Source: Planctomycetes bacterium syqfu (GTDB lineage Bacteria > Planctomycetota > Phycisphaerae > Phycisphaerales > Phycisphaeraceae). From it: a stretch of DNA of 64,000 nt. The notes under the pieces were generated by a model that was not told where the DNA came from, did not search any database, and was given only the letters and a program-made list of their open reading frames with translations. The stretch covers positions 2,232,001 through 2,296,000 of the forward strand of contig CP087563.1 in assembly GCA_020974905.1 (NCBI GenBank). Direction: 5' to 3'. Shown in pieces: positions 56,164 to 64,000 of this stretch. Within the stretch, counting starts at the first letter, position 1, and the number at the start of each line of letters is the position of its first letter. Made by a program: the position numbers and the translations under genes.

Positions 56164-57267
56164 TCAAAGACTGCATTGGTTGATGCGTAATTCACCTGCA
56201 ACAGCATGATGAAGCTGCATCAGTTCGTTGCCTTCGATGCGGTTCTTGAGCATATGACCCAACTGTACCGCGACGGCATTGGCGTCCAGTTCGACCACAT
56301 CCGTGGGAAAAGGCAGGAAGTTATGCATGTCCTTGTTGATGATCGTGGAGACATGCAATTGCTCCGGGACTTTGACTCCCTTGGCAAGCAATGCCATCGC
56401 CGCGTCACGGTAAAAATGATCGTCCGCCAACACCACCGCCTGGGGTTGCTGCGATAGTGACAGGAACCGTTCCATCACCCGCCAACCGGCACCGGGTTTG
56501 CCCGGATGCTCATCGGTGATCTGACACCCCGGCCGAACCGTGCACCCACATTCCTTTGCCAATGCTGTCACCCCAGCGGGTGACAACTGATTGCTCGGCG
56601 CGTCCTGATCACACCATGCTGCCACTGCAAGATCGGTATGCCCTATCGACGCGTTGTGTTGAAAAAGTAATTTCAGTGATTGCTTGATATCAAAGCTCGC
56701 TGAATGATCGAAGCTCGAATTCAATCCCATGATCGGCACGTTCAATGACTTGGCCAGATCAAACCAGCTTGGATGCGGGTTGGCTGAAATCGCAACCAGT
56801 GCGCTGACCAAACCCCGATCCAGATCGTTGACCAATTCGACAGCTTCAAAGGGAACGCTCTGGTATGGCGAACGCTCGTTGCCATGCCCTGCATAAATCT
56901 CCCCACGCAAACCATGTTGATGAAGCCAGTCCATCAGGCGTTGGGCCACGTGCAATGTCGGACTGTAGGGTGAAGGCACTGCCAACCCCTGTCCAACGAG
57001 GATGCCCACGTATCGAATCTTTCGCAGGTCCGCGACATAGGTCCCGCTGCCGTGACGACGTTCGAGCAGACCATCATGGACCAGGGTCCCCACAGCCTCG
57101 CGAATGGTCCGGATACTCACCCCGTAGCGGTCGCTCAGGTCACGCTCATTGGGAAGACGGCTGCCGGACTTCTCGGTGACAGCAACCTGACGACGAAGGA
57201 GTCGGGCAACCTGTTGCTGCAAGCCGTCGCGATTCACGTTTTCTGTATTGATTTGAATTGATGTCAT
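56164..57267 (-). CDS. GntR-family regulator with LacI-type sugar-binding domain
   Basis: Residues 10-80 are the GntR winged helix (RDGLQQQVARLLRRQV, SRLPNERDLSDRYGVSIRTI, LLERRHGSGTYV). A LacI-like ligand-binding domain fills the remaining 280 residues (YVGILVGQGLAV, QPQAVVLADDHFYRDAAMAL, LPFPTDVVELDANAVA). It is transcribed away from the GH36-like gene, from which it is separated by 61 bases. It probably controls both that gene and its own cassette. Confidence 0.87.
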   Translation of the reverse strand: MTSIQINTENVNRDGLQQQVARLLRRQVAVTEKSGSRLPNERDLSDRYGVSIRTIREAVGTLVHDGLLERRHGSGTYVADLRKIRYVGILVGQGLAVPSPYSPTLHVAQRLMDWLHQHGLRGEIYAGHGNERSPYQSVPFEAVELVNDLDRGLVSALVAISANPHPSWFDLAKSLNVPIMGLNSSFDHSASFDIKQSLKLLFQHNASIGHTDLAVAAWCDQDAPSNQLSPAGVTALAKECGCTVRPGCQITDEHPGKPGAGWRVMERFLSLSQQPQAVVLADDHFYRDAAMALLAKGVKVPEQLHVSTIINKDMHNFLPFPTDVVELDANAVAVQLGHMLKNRIEGNELMQLHHAVAGELRINQCSL

Positions 57268-57273
57268 GACTAC

Positions 57274-57286
57274 ATGATGTTATCAT
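57274..57286. promoter_or_regulatory. Candidate GntR operator between divergent genes
   Basis: A perfect inverted repeat ATGAT-GTT-ATCAT lies within the 61-base gap shared by the GntR gene and the GH36-like gene. Its position lets one regulator control both directions. No further support is available. Confidence 0.35.
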
Positions 57287-57328
57287 TAGATGAAGTAATG
57301 TCAATCTTTTTAACCCAGGATTTTTAGT

Positions 57329-59425
57329 ATGCTTCAGTCCACAGCCTGGAACAACGACAAGCTCGGTACGACTCCAACCGGCAAGAATATCTCGCAAGAT
57401 CATTTAAAAAATCGACTTAAGAGCCATCATGTCGAATTTAAACAGGGACGATTAACCGTCACTGCCCAACACGATGATGGGAAAACAGTTGGCTGGGACG
57501 GCATCTCTTTCACGGTTAATGGGCAGTCAAGCACCCAGCAAACATACCAATCCAAACCCTCTCCGACTCCTGATACACAGATATGGCAGACGTATTACGC
57601 AACTTTACAACTCATTGAAACCATCGAAGTGAACATCGATCCCGGCCAATTCGCGGTCACCGTCAAGCGATATTTACAGCCCAAGTCATCTTGCCGGATT
57701 GACACGATCACTGACGGCATGCTCGACGATCAGCTGCAACTACAGACATGGACGACCAATCAGCAATTGCGATTAGCCCATACCAATCACTTGCGGGTTG
57801 AACATTACCCCCGCTCACGTGCGGAGTATCCGTTGTTGCGTGTCCCTGCTTTTGAGCAAAAGGAATATGGGTTAGGTGAAGCCAATGACCTGCCAATGAT
57901 TTATCTCACCGATGAAGCGGGGCAGATCGGGCTCATGGAAGTGTCACTGGCTGAAAGTCCGCTGCGTCGAATCTGGTCCGTCCAACTCCACGAGCACATG
58001 GTCAAGACCGGCTTTGCCCGTTGGCAGGCAAGCATGCAGCCAATCGGCAGTGATCATTTCATGCTACCCACAGACTGCCCAACCCTGGTCAGCGCAACCC
58101 AATATCGCATGGTCGAAAATCTCAGACCGGCTGACGCATTTGCATTGGGTGCCGACCAGGTTGCCAAACAATATCAAGCGCGGGGCAAGGTCAGTTCCAT
58201 GCGACATGGCAGTTGCTACTGCACATGGAACTATGGCATCAACCGCGAGATTGATCACGATGCATTAATCAGACGCGCAAAAATCATCAAAGCAAACTTC
58301 CCTTCCGTCCATCATTTTTTAATGGACGATGGCTATCAGAAGGGTCCGCGGACACTCGATCCGTTTTATCCTGATCCGCACCAGAATATCGACCTGCAAA
58401 AATTCCCCCAAGGCATAAAAGCCTTTGCGCGTGAACTTCGCGAAATAGGATTGGAACCAGGCATCTGGTTTGCCCCAACAGTCAATCTCTCCAGTCCATT
58501 GGCTCAACAGAATCAGGACTGGTTGTTACGCAATGATCAAGGCCAACCCTTTAGTATGGGAAATGAAGGTTACCTGGACATCTCCGTCAAACCTGCCCGT
58601 CAATGGCTGTGCAGCGTACTGGACATGCTCTATGGCAAAGACCGATTCGTCGGCTGCAAGCTCGATTTCCAATCACAAATGTTTGAGTCAGACAAAGTCC
58701 GTTATCGCAGTGGCAACGGTTTGATCTGGCGGAGTTGGTTCTATCAACAAATCCGAAATCGCATCGGAGAAGATGGTTTTTTTGAAACCTGTATTGCCAT
58801 GAGTATGGGTAACCCACATCTTTCCAAATGGTGCGATGGCTATCGCGTGGGATCGGATATCGAAGATGGAAGTTGGCAGAGACATGTCGATAGCGCCCGC
58901 TGGACCTTGCCTGTCTTATCCATTGCAGGCAATCAAAGCCTGATGCTCAATGCCGACAGCTTTGGATGGAATCCAGATGAAAGTCTGGCAGTCAATCGAC
59001 ACCGTGCTACATGGTGTTTTATCACCGGCGGACTGCTTGAATTGGGTGGCAAACTTGAGAACTATCCCAAACAGGCAATGGACATGCTCAGTCGCATACT
59101 CAACAATCCGGACCGTGGCTATGCCTGTCGCGTGGTTGATGAAAATGCATACACCGGCGTGCCGCTTCCGCGCGTGTGTGTGATTGACTACCCCGAAGAC
59201 AGCTCGACAGCTCAACGGGGTATTACCCAACACATCGCGCTATTTAACTGGACAGACCAAACACATATGGTCGGTAGTACCTTTGAAGCATTGAACCTCA
59301 AAGCCGATGCGAAGTTGGTGGACTTTTGGGATGATCAACCCTATACGTCTCATCAGCATGGACTTTTTGAATTGCTTGGTCCAAGGGAAAGTCGCCTGTT
59401 GACCGTTCTGACCGAGTCAAGATAA
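57329..59425 (+). CDS. GH36-like alpha-galactosidase, cytoplasmic
   Basis: The 698-residue protein has no signal peptide. A beta-sandwich N-terminal domain precedes a TIM barrel with HFLMDDGYQKGPRTLD, GLEPGIWFAPTVNLSSP, VGCKLDFQSQMF and YRVGSDIEDGSW. By analogy with GH36/GH27, D446 (KLD) would be the nucleophile and D510 (GSD) the acid/base. It likely removes alpha-linked galactose or a related sugar from imported oligosaccharides. It is divergent from GntR and so probably under its control. Confidence 0.78.
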   Translation: MLQSTAWNNDKLGTTPTGKNISQDHLKNRLKSHHVEFKQGRLTVTAQHDDGKTVGWDGISFTVNGQSSTQQTYQSKPSPTPDTQIWQTYYATLQLIETIEVNIDPGQFAVTVKRYLQPKSSCRIDTITDGMLDDQLQLQTWTTNQQLRLAHTNHLRVEHYPRSRAEYPLLRVPAFEQKEYGLGEANDLPMIYLTDEAGQIGLMEVSLAESPLRRIWSVQLHEHMVKTGFARWQASMQPIGSDHFMLPTDCPTLVSATQYRMVENLRPADAFALGADQVAKQYQARGKVSSMRHGSCYCTWNYGINREIDHDALIRRAKIIKANFPSVHHFLMDDGYQKGPRTLDPFYPDPHQNIDLQKFPQGIKAFARELREIGLEPGIWFAPTVNLSSPLAQQNQDWLLRNDQGQPFSMGNEGYLDISVKPARQWLCSVLDMLYGKDRFVGCKLDFQSQMFESDKVRYRSGNGLIWRSWFYQQIRNRIGEDGFFETCIAMSMGNPHLSKWCDGYRVGSDIEDGSWQRHVDSARWTLPVLSIAGNQSLMLNADSFGWNPDESLAVNRHRATWCFITGGLLELGGKLENYPKQAMDMLSRILNNPDRGYACRVVDENAYTGVPLPRVCVIDYPEDSSTAQRGITQHIALFNWTDQTHMVGSTFEALNLKADAKLVDFWDDQPYTSHQHGLFELLGPRESRLLTVLTESR

Positions 59426-59655
59426 CTCGGCTAAGTGCATAACATACTCTTAGCGATGTCGTCACAAAATATTCACCCAAAGCACCAAACAGCGAATGTG
59501 CGTAGTGACCAGAAAAAATGCTGTATTCTTGGCTTATCGCGTAGCGATTCCACGCCAATGCTTGAGTTTCTCAAAAGCGTTTACAACTAGTCTTTGTCGG
59601 ACAAGTCAGGTCATGCTGTTGAATGAACCGAAAGTAGTTGCATGGACCTGTTTTG
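59426..59655. other. Intergenic region, no gene
   Basis: No protein-like frame is visible downstream of the GH36-like gene, and I did not see a clear terminator hairpin with a T run. Confidence 0.4.
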
Positions 59656-59817
59656 ATGAAAGGGCTCATCATGCTTCGCCATCAACTGACAGACACTCAA
59701 TGGCAACGGATTGCCGACTTGTTTGCTCCGCCCAAACGCATGGGCCGACCGCCGCTGCAATTCCACATATCCGTCTTAGACATGCTGGCTAAGCGTGATC
59801 GAGCCGAACCAGAATGA
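59656..59817 (+). pseudogene. N-terminal fragment of IS5-type transposase
   Basis: The frame reads LRHQLTDTQWQRIADLFAPP then KRMGRPPLQFHISVLDML. This is the start of IS5-group transposases (LTDxQWxxIxxLLPPPKxxGRP). Similarity stops after about 45 residues, and the frame overlaps the end of the convergent GH36-like gene, so this is a truncated scrap. Confidence 0.65.
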
Positions 59818-61374
59818 TTGTTGATGCAACATATCCAGAGATTGTATGGAAGCAACAGAATCAATTTGACCGTCTCCTGCCAACTTCATTGTATTGAGCA
59901 ATCGCATACCATCGGGCAATCCTTCTGTCAGATTAATATGTTCCTGTTGATGGTTGCATACCAGCAAATAGCCCGTCATGTCCTGAATATTCAGTGACAT
60001 CAAACCCGACCACCGGACACCGTCTGGTTCATGGCCAATCGGCAAGATCGTGTTGGCATGAATAGCTTGGCGATGCTCTTTCCACAATGCGACCAAAGGA
60101 TCAAGTTCGGCCAAGTCGTGCTCAGGCAGGTTGCACAATTCACACCATGCCAATGGTTGACAGAACATCAAGGGGGCAAATATGCTGGTACTGGTAATGC
60201 ATGCTGGTGCCAGAGGGTCGTCTGGGTATTTGAGTGTATTGCGGTTGCGATTAAGCAGCATCAGTCGCAGGCGTATCGGGTCGATCCAGTGAGCAAGTTG
60301 CCAGAGCATGCGAAACGTCTGATGTGGCCAATACCAATGATTGTCCGTGTAACGATTGGCGACAAACAATGGGCCACAATCCATACGTCCGAAATAGCCG
60401 GGTCGGCTTGCTGCAGTGATATCCAGATCGATCACAATCCGCCGACTTGATTGTTCCTGAATCGCATCAAGCATCCGATGCAGGTTCACTTCACCTTGGC
60501 GCGACCGAACGTTGATGCTGTCGAATTTAAAATGCCGGACATCGTATTGCTGACAGAGATGCATCACGGTCTGAACATCCTCCTGCCAATGGGCAAAATC
60601 ATCAGCCGAGTCCGGTGCGTACCACAAGCCGATCTCCACGCCATGAGATTTTGCAGCTTTAATCACAGGTTCAAGCCCATTGGGAAAACGCACGGGATCG
60701 GGTAACCAGAAATCCGACGCACCATCGTGAAATCCCTCCCATCGACCTTGCGCGGTTTTGGCATCGATCGAATTCATGGAGCGGCCTTGTTGCCAACCAT
60801 CATCCAATTGCACGACCTCGACACCCAACCGCTGTGCTGCATCAATCTCCTGGAGTACAAACGCTTCGCAAAGCCGCGCGTCGCGAGAACGATCCCCCCA
60901 TGTGTTGGATAGAAACCGGATATCGGTGAGGGGGCGAAATTGCCTTTGAAACTGGTGTAAAACCTGCGTTCGTCCCAAGACACCGCCCTCATATCGGAGC
61001 ACGTGCCATGGGTAGGTTTGATCGTCATGCAGGCAAACGCGAAACCCAGTAGGCTTGTTGGCCTCAACCCGCACATCCCAATCCGATGGGACGGCACGCC
61101 ATTCCGGCAGCGCTGCCTGCTTGATGACGATGATGCCCGACTGATCGAGTATGTTCTCAAAGACAAACAGATTCCCGCGTGCCTCAACGATTTCTGATGG
61201 ATGCAAGAGCCAATGACGCCGGTGCACCAATTCATTGCACGCATCGGAACGATCCTGCAATGTGACAGCCGTCATGCGAACATGTTGTGGCAAGTCGATG
61301 ACCTGCGCGACATGCATCTCGTCACGTGTCTGGTTCGTTGACGGATCGGATTCAATACCAAGGACGTGATTCAT
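59776..61374 (-). CDS. GH36/GH27-like alpha-galactosidase, cytoplasmic
   Basis: The 532 residues have no signal peptide. The barrel carries VEVVQLDDGWQQGRS, GVEIGLWYAPDSADDF and VRHFKFDSINVRS, where D285 (KFD) is the expected nucleophile. The C-terminus resembles the GH36 beta-sandwich (GYLLVCNHQQEHINL). The acid/base is not certain; GRMDCGP is a candidate. It starts 11 bases after the FG-GAP gene ends and belongs with it and the beta-helix gene. Confidence 0.72.
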   Translation of the reverse strand: MNHVLGIESDPSTNQTRDEMHVAQVIDLPQHVRMTAVTLQDRSDACNELVHRRHWLLHPSEIVEARGNLFVFENILDQSGIIVIKQAALPEWRAVPSDWDVRVEANKPTGFRVCLHDDQTYPWHVLRYEGGVLGRTQVLHQFQRQFRPLTDIRFLSNTWGDRSRDARLCEAFVLQEIDAAQRLGVEVVQLDDGWQQGRSMNSIDAKTAQGRWEGFHDGASDFWLPDPVRFPNGLEPVIKAAKSHGVEIGLWYAPDSADDFAHWQEDVQTVMHLCQQYDVRHFKFDSINVRSRQGEVNLHRMLDAIQEQSSRRIVIDLDITAASRPGYFGRMDCGPLFVANRYTDNHWYWPHQTFRMLWQLAHWIDPIRLRLMLLNRNRNTLKYPDDPLAPACITSTSIFAPLMFCQPLAWCELCNLPEHDLAELDPLVALWKEHRQAIHANTILPIGHEPDGVRWSGLMSLNIQDMTGYLLVCNHQQEHINLTEGLPDGMRLLNTMKLAGDGQIDSVASIQSLDMLHQQSFWFGSITLSQHV

Positions 61375-61385
61375 CAGCTATCCAG

Positions 61386-62555
61386 TCATTGCACTGAGGG
61401 ACTGACATTTTCCAGGAACAGGACAAACATCTTGCCTCCCAGGGCATTGTCGGGACTGGCATGCCAGGGCTTGGCGATGATGTCCATTTTGCCGTTGCCG
61501 GTGAAGTCAGCAATGACAGGTTCATGGCCACCAAGGTTGGCATCGAGAATGACGTGTTCTTTCCATTTGAGGCCTTTACCATCGACGTTTTCCCAGATGC
61601 GATAGCGTGGCGGCGCGTTGCCCCCCACCGCTTCCATCTCCGCAGCAAAGACATCGACATCACCATCCCCGTCAAAGTCGCCCACACACAGACCGTGGAA
61701 AGCTCCACGTCTTGGATTAAGCGGCAGTGCGATTTCATGGCGGACCCATTTGCTGCCGTCACCGTTGACATTCTCCATCCACCAGACTTTCCCGCCGGGG
61801 ATTTCGGCATCGCAGAAGACCACGTCATTTTGCTTGCCGTTGCGGGTCATATCCAGCACGTGACACCGCGTGGCATTAAAGGTGAAACCTTCACAAAAAT
61901 CCGGTGGCGGTGGCGTATTGGGGCCGATGGGATGTTCGACCCATTTGCTGCCGTCACCGTTAACGTTTTCAAACCAGATATCCGTGCGGACGATGTCCAG
62001 ATCACCGTCACCGTCGATGTCACCCAGCGCAATACCCGAGTGAACGGCTTTGCCGATGTGCGTGCATGGCCAGGGATCGTTGATCGGGTCCTTGGGAATT
62101 TTGTACCAGCTCACATCACGGCGGTCGGACATGATGACGACTTCGTCTTCCCCATCACCGTCAATGTCGCCCATGAAAATGTCATGTACGTCCCAGATTT
62201 TTTCGTCAAAGACATGCAGCTCAAAAGGCTTGTTCAGATCACGGGAGTTGCGATACCAACCACCGCCGCTGATGTAGTCCATCCAGCCGTCGCCGTCGAT
62301 ATCGACACAGATGCCGCCGACTGAGCCGGGGGATTTTTCGCTGATGGTAAAGCGTTGCCATTGGCCATCATCATGTCGCTTGTAGCAGTAAAGCGGCCCG
62401 ACACGCGCGCCCAGAATGTACTCCGGTTTACCGTCGTTATCCAGATCACCCACGCCGGTCTGACCATAGGAAATGTCGGTTGGCAGCGTGGTGTCGATGA
62501 TGTGATTTTTAAAACGAAACTTGGACAACGGGTCCGTCAGATTCTCAGCGTTCAA
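61386..62555 (-). CDS. FG-GAP/VCBS repeat beta-propeller protein
   Basis: The start is TTG 62555 with GGAG nine bases before it. There is no signal peptide. Seven or so repeats carry the calcium-binding DxDxDGxxD motif: VGDLDNDGKPEYILG, CVDIDGDGWMDYISG, MGDIDGDGEDEVVIM, LGDIDGDGDLDIVRT, VGDFDGDGDVDVFAA and IADFTGNGKMDIIAK. These form a seven-bladed propeller, as in several glycan-binding or lyase-associated proteins. The absence of an export signal is odd for this family. No catalytic residue is apparent. Confidence 0.8.
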   Translation of the reverse strand: MNAENLTDPLSKFRFKNHIIDTTLPTDISYGQTGVGDLDNDGKPEYILGARVGPLYCYKRHDDGQWQRFTISEKSPGSVGGICVDIDGDGWMDYISGGGWYRNSRDLNKPFELHVFDEKIWDVHDIFMGDIDGDGEDEVVIMSDRRDVSWYKIPKDPINDPWPCTHIGKAVHSGIALGDIDGDGDLDIVRTDIWFENVNGDGSKWVEHPIGPNTPPPPDFCEGFTFNATRCHVLDMTRNGKQNDVVFCDAEIPGGKVWWMENVNGDGSKWVRHEIALPLNPRRGAFHGLCVGDFDGDGDVDVFAAEMEAVGGNAPPRYRIWENVDGKGLKWKEHVILDANLGGHEPVIADFTGNGKMDIIAKPWHASPDNALGGKMFVLFLENVSPSVQ

Positions 62556-62635
62556 GTGTCTTGCTCCAGAAAAAAGATAAGTGTCGATGATTTACAGGAA
62601 GATCAATTAGCGTAAAAAAGTCCATGTATTGCAGG

Positions 62636-64000
62636 CTATTCCAGGTCAGGAAACACCAGCAGTCCGGCACGCTGCACATCACGAAAGGACGAGGTGATCG
62701 GCGTCCAGGCCATCCAACTCGCATCAGCCATGCGCCGGACATTGAGATTAAAAAGCAGGCGTCGCATCTCACGGGTATCAAAACCCAAGGCTTTGAGGTC
62801 CAGACTCACTTCACAAAGCCATGCATCCTTTTGCTGTGATGTGGCCATGCGCATCGCCTGTTGCGTGAGCTTGTCGGCATGTGCCTGATCCAACTGTTCA
62901 CTGACGGCGATGTGGCCGGTCCCGTCGGGGAAACACTGAACCAGCAAAGTCGGGCTGGGTGACATGCCGGGGTCGGCAAAGGCAAACTCCAACCCGTCAC
63001 GTCGCCCCCATGCGCCTTGATTGACCAAGGGTTGATCCGCATCCACCTGCACCTTCACAGCCAACAGCAGGTGTGTGCCATCGGTTGCGATCCAGGCTTG
63101 TGTCTGTTTGTCGGATTTATTTTTGCCCAATGCCGTGTTGCAAGTCAGTGGCTGGGCATCGGACTGATTCCATTCACCTCTTTGAATCTGCCCATCCACC
63201 ACGATACGTCCAGCCTCAACGCGCTGAGCAGGATGCTGGGGCAACTCCTCAAGCAACTTGGCTGATGATGTGAACGGCGGCAACTTGCTGACGTCCGGGC
63301 CGAATCGCCGCGATGGTGTCGCGCGATCCGGTGACGGGTACAAGCCCATTTCATCCAATGCAGGCAGTGGCGCAAAGTCGGGAACCTGTTTAAGAATCGG
63401 GCTGTCCGACTTGAATCGGAAATCCAATCCCTGCGGATCGACGAAGCCCGGATCGCCATGGATGTGAATATTGTCCTTTAAATGCAGGGTCGGGAGAATA
63501 ACCTTCTTGTTGTAGATGACGAAGTTGCCACTGTCGACACCGATATTGTTGGCATAGGTATTGCCAAAGGCACTGTGCGCGGTGACGGGGTCTTTGCTGT
63601 CCATCCACTGTCGGAGGTCGGGATATTTTTCCTTCCAGATTGGCGTGTCGATTGGAAAGCTTTCGGTGCGTTTCCAGAGGCGGCTTTGATCGCCCATCCG
63701 TGCATGCTTGCGTGCAAAGGACTCGGGACCACGGCTGGCAAGATCCATCGACTCATCGCATTGGATGAGCAGGTTGTTGGTGATCACGTTGTTCTGACCG
63801 CCGCCGATGTGAATGCCCAGTGTTGCCATGGTGACGATGTTGCCGTCGATGGTTGTGCCGGAGGTGTAGTCGTCAAGATAAATCCCGCGACATCCCGAAC
63901 CGTGGAGTTTCTTGCCCAGGCCGTGGACGAGATTGTGTCGAATCATCGTGCCGCGTTTGGCCCAGTTGCGGGCACAGGTGTAAATCGCCCCGGCATCGGA
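62636..64000 (-). CDS. Beta-helix protein with CBM9-like C-terminus (5' end outside window)
   Basis: The frame is open across 63946 to the right edge, where it reads SDAGAIYTCARNWAKRG, so the true start lies beyond 64000. The N-terminal visible part has PbH1 coils (GCRGIYLDDYTSGTTIDGNI, IHIGGGQNNVITNNLLI). A C-terminal CBM9-like domain runs over the last 200 residues (RIVVDGQIQRGEWNQ, TQAWIATDGTHLLLAVKVQV, FAFADPGMSPSPTLL). Beta-helix plus CBM9-like suggests an extracellular polysaccharide-active or -binding protein. It precedes the FG-GAP and GH36-like genes in the same direction. Confidence 0.8.
   Translation of the reverse strand, partial: SDAGAIYTCARNWAKRGTMIRHNLVHGLGKKLHGSGCRGIYLDDYTSGTTIDGNIVTMATLGIHIGGGQNNVITNNLLIQCDESMDLASRGPESFARKHARMGDQSRLWKRTESFPIDTPIWKEKYPDLRQWMDSKDPVTAHSAFGNTYANNIGVDSGNFVIYNKKVILPTLHLKDNIHIHGDPGFVDPQGLDFRFKSDSPILKQVPDFAPLPALDEMGLYPSPDRATPSRRFGPDVSKLPPFTSSAKLLEELPQHPAQRVEAGRIVVDGQIQRGEWNQSDAQPLTCNTALGKNKSDKQTQAWIATDGTHLLLAVKVQVDADQPLVNQGAWGRRDGLEFAFADPGMSPSPTLLVQCFPDGTGHIAVSEQLDQAHADKLTQQAMRMATSQQKDAWLCEVSLDLKALGFDTREMRRLLFNLNVRRMADASWMAWTPITSSFRDVQRAGLLVFPDLE

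Noticed and set aside
61461-62324. 287-residue open frame on the plus strand
   Set aside because: It is opposite to the FG-GAP repeats; its repeated composition mirrors the calcium motifs of the real gene.

Overview
The window looks like part of a chromosome from a marine-type Planctomycetota bacterium, most likely of the Phycisphaerae. The reasons are five short type II pseudopilin genes of the planctomycete kind (FTLIE plus a hydrophobic helix), LacI and GntR regulators with sugar-binding domains next to very large secreted carbohydrate-related proteins (beta-helix, CBM9-like, PA14, LamG and FlgD-like modules), and a metal transporter permease fused to a DtxR-like repressor. This assignment is an inference. 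I saw no rRNA, tRNA or CRISPR.

Layout. 1-5900 (+): a giant coiled-coil protein ending in a PI3/PI4-kinase-like domain, translationally coupled to a secreted PDZ/TPR protein. 5901-7759: a decay zone with a dead pseudopilin and a dead LacI gene. 7760-13448 (-): LacI regulator (frameshifted), pseudopilin, and a large clan-A glycosidase. 13449-14830: remains of a sulfatase gene. 14831-32717 (-): sugar ABC transporter (binding protein, two permeases), pseudopilin, two giant secreted propeller/CBM-type proteins, a heparinase-like protein with HEAT repeats, and a GntR regulator. 33914-39652 (+): OprB porin plus a TroA/YtgA-type metal ABC transporter behind a promoter with a 20-bp palindrome. 39653-40456: a gene graveyard. 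40457-47019 (-): LacI, two tandem pseudopilins, a GH20-like glycosidase and a beta-helix protein. 47020-49626: IS debris, a broken SdrD/FG-GAP protein and a MITE-like element. 49627-57267 (-): GntR, pseudopilin, beta-helix and a DUF6067-like giant. 57329-59425 (+): GH36-like alpha-galactosidase. 59656-64000: IS5-like scrap, then a second GH36-like enzyme, an FG-GAP protein and a beta-helix/CBM9 protein that runs off the right edge.

How it works together. Most of the window is a set of glycan-utilisation cassettes with a repeated plan: regulator, pseudopilin, secreted glycan-active or glycan-binding proteins, sometimes a transporter. The most striking single observation is in the sugar transporter. 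The MalF-type permease lacks any usual start codon before its first membrane helix. Its frame is joined to the upstream binding-protein gene by a correctly phased T-TTA-AAA slippery heptamer at 31020-31026, which predicts a -1 frameshift making a binding-protein/permease fusion. The partner MalG-type permease carries an extracytoplasmic insert of about 380 residues with a repeated NxxxGTxY motif. The metal operon has the same gene order as chlamydial ytgABCD, including the permease-repressor fusion, with a candidate operator at its promoter.
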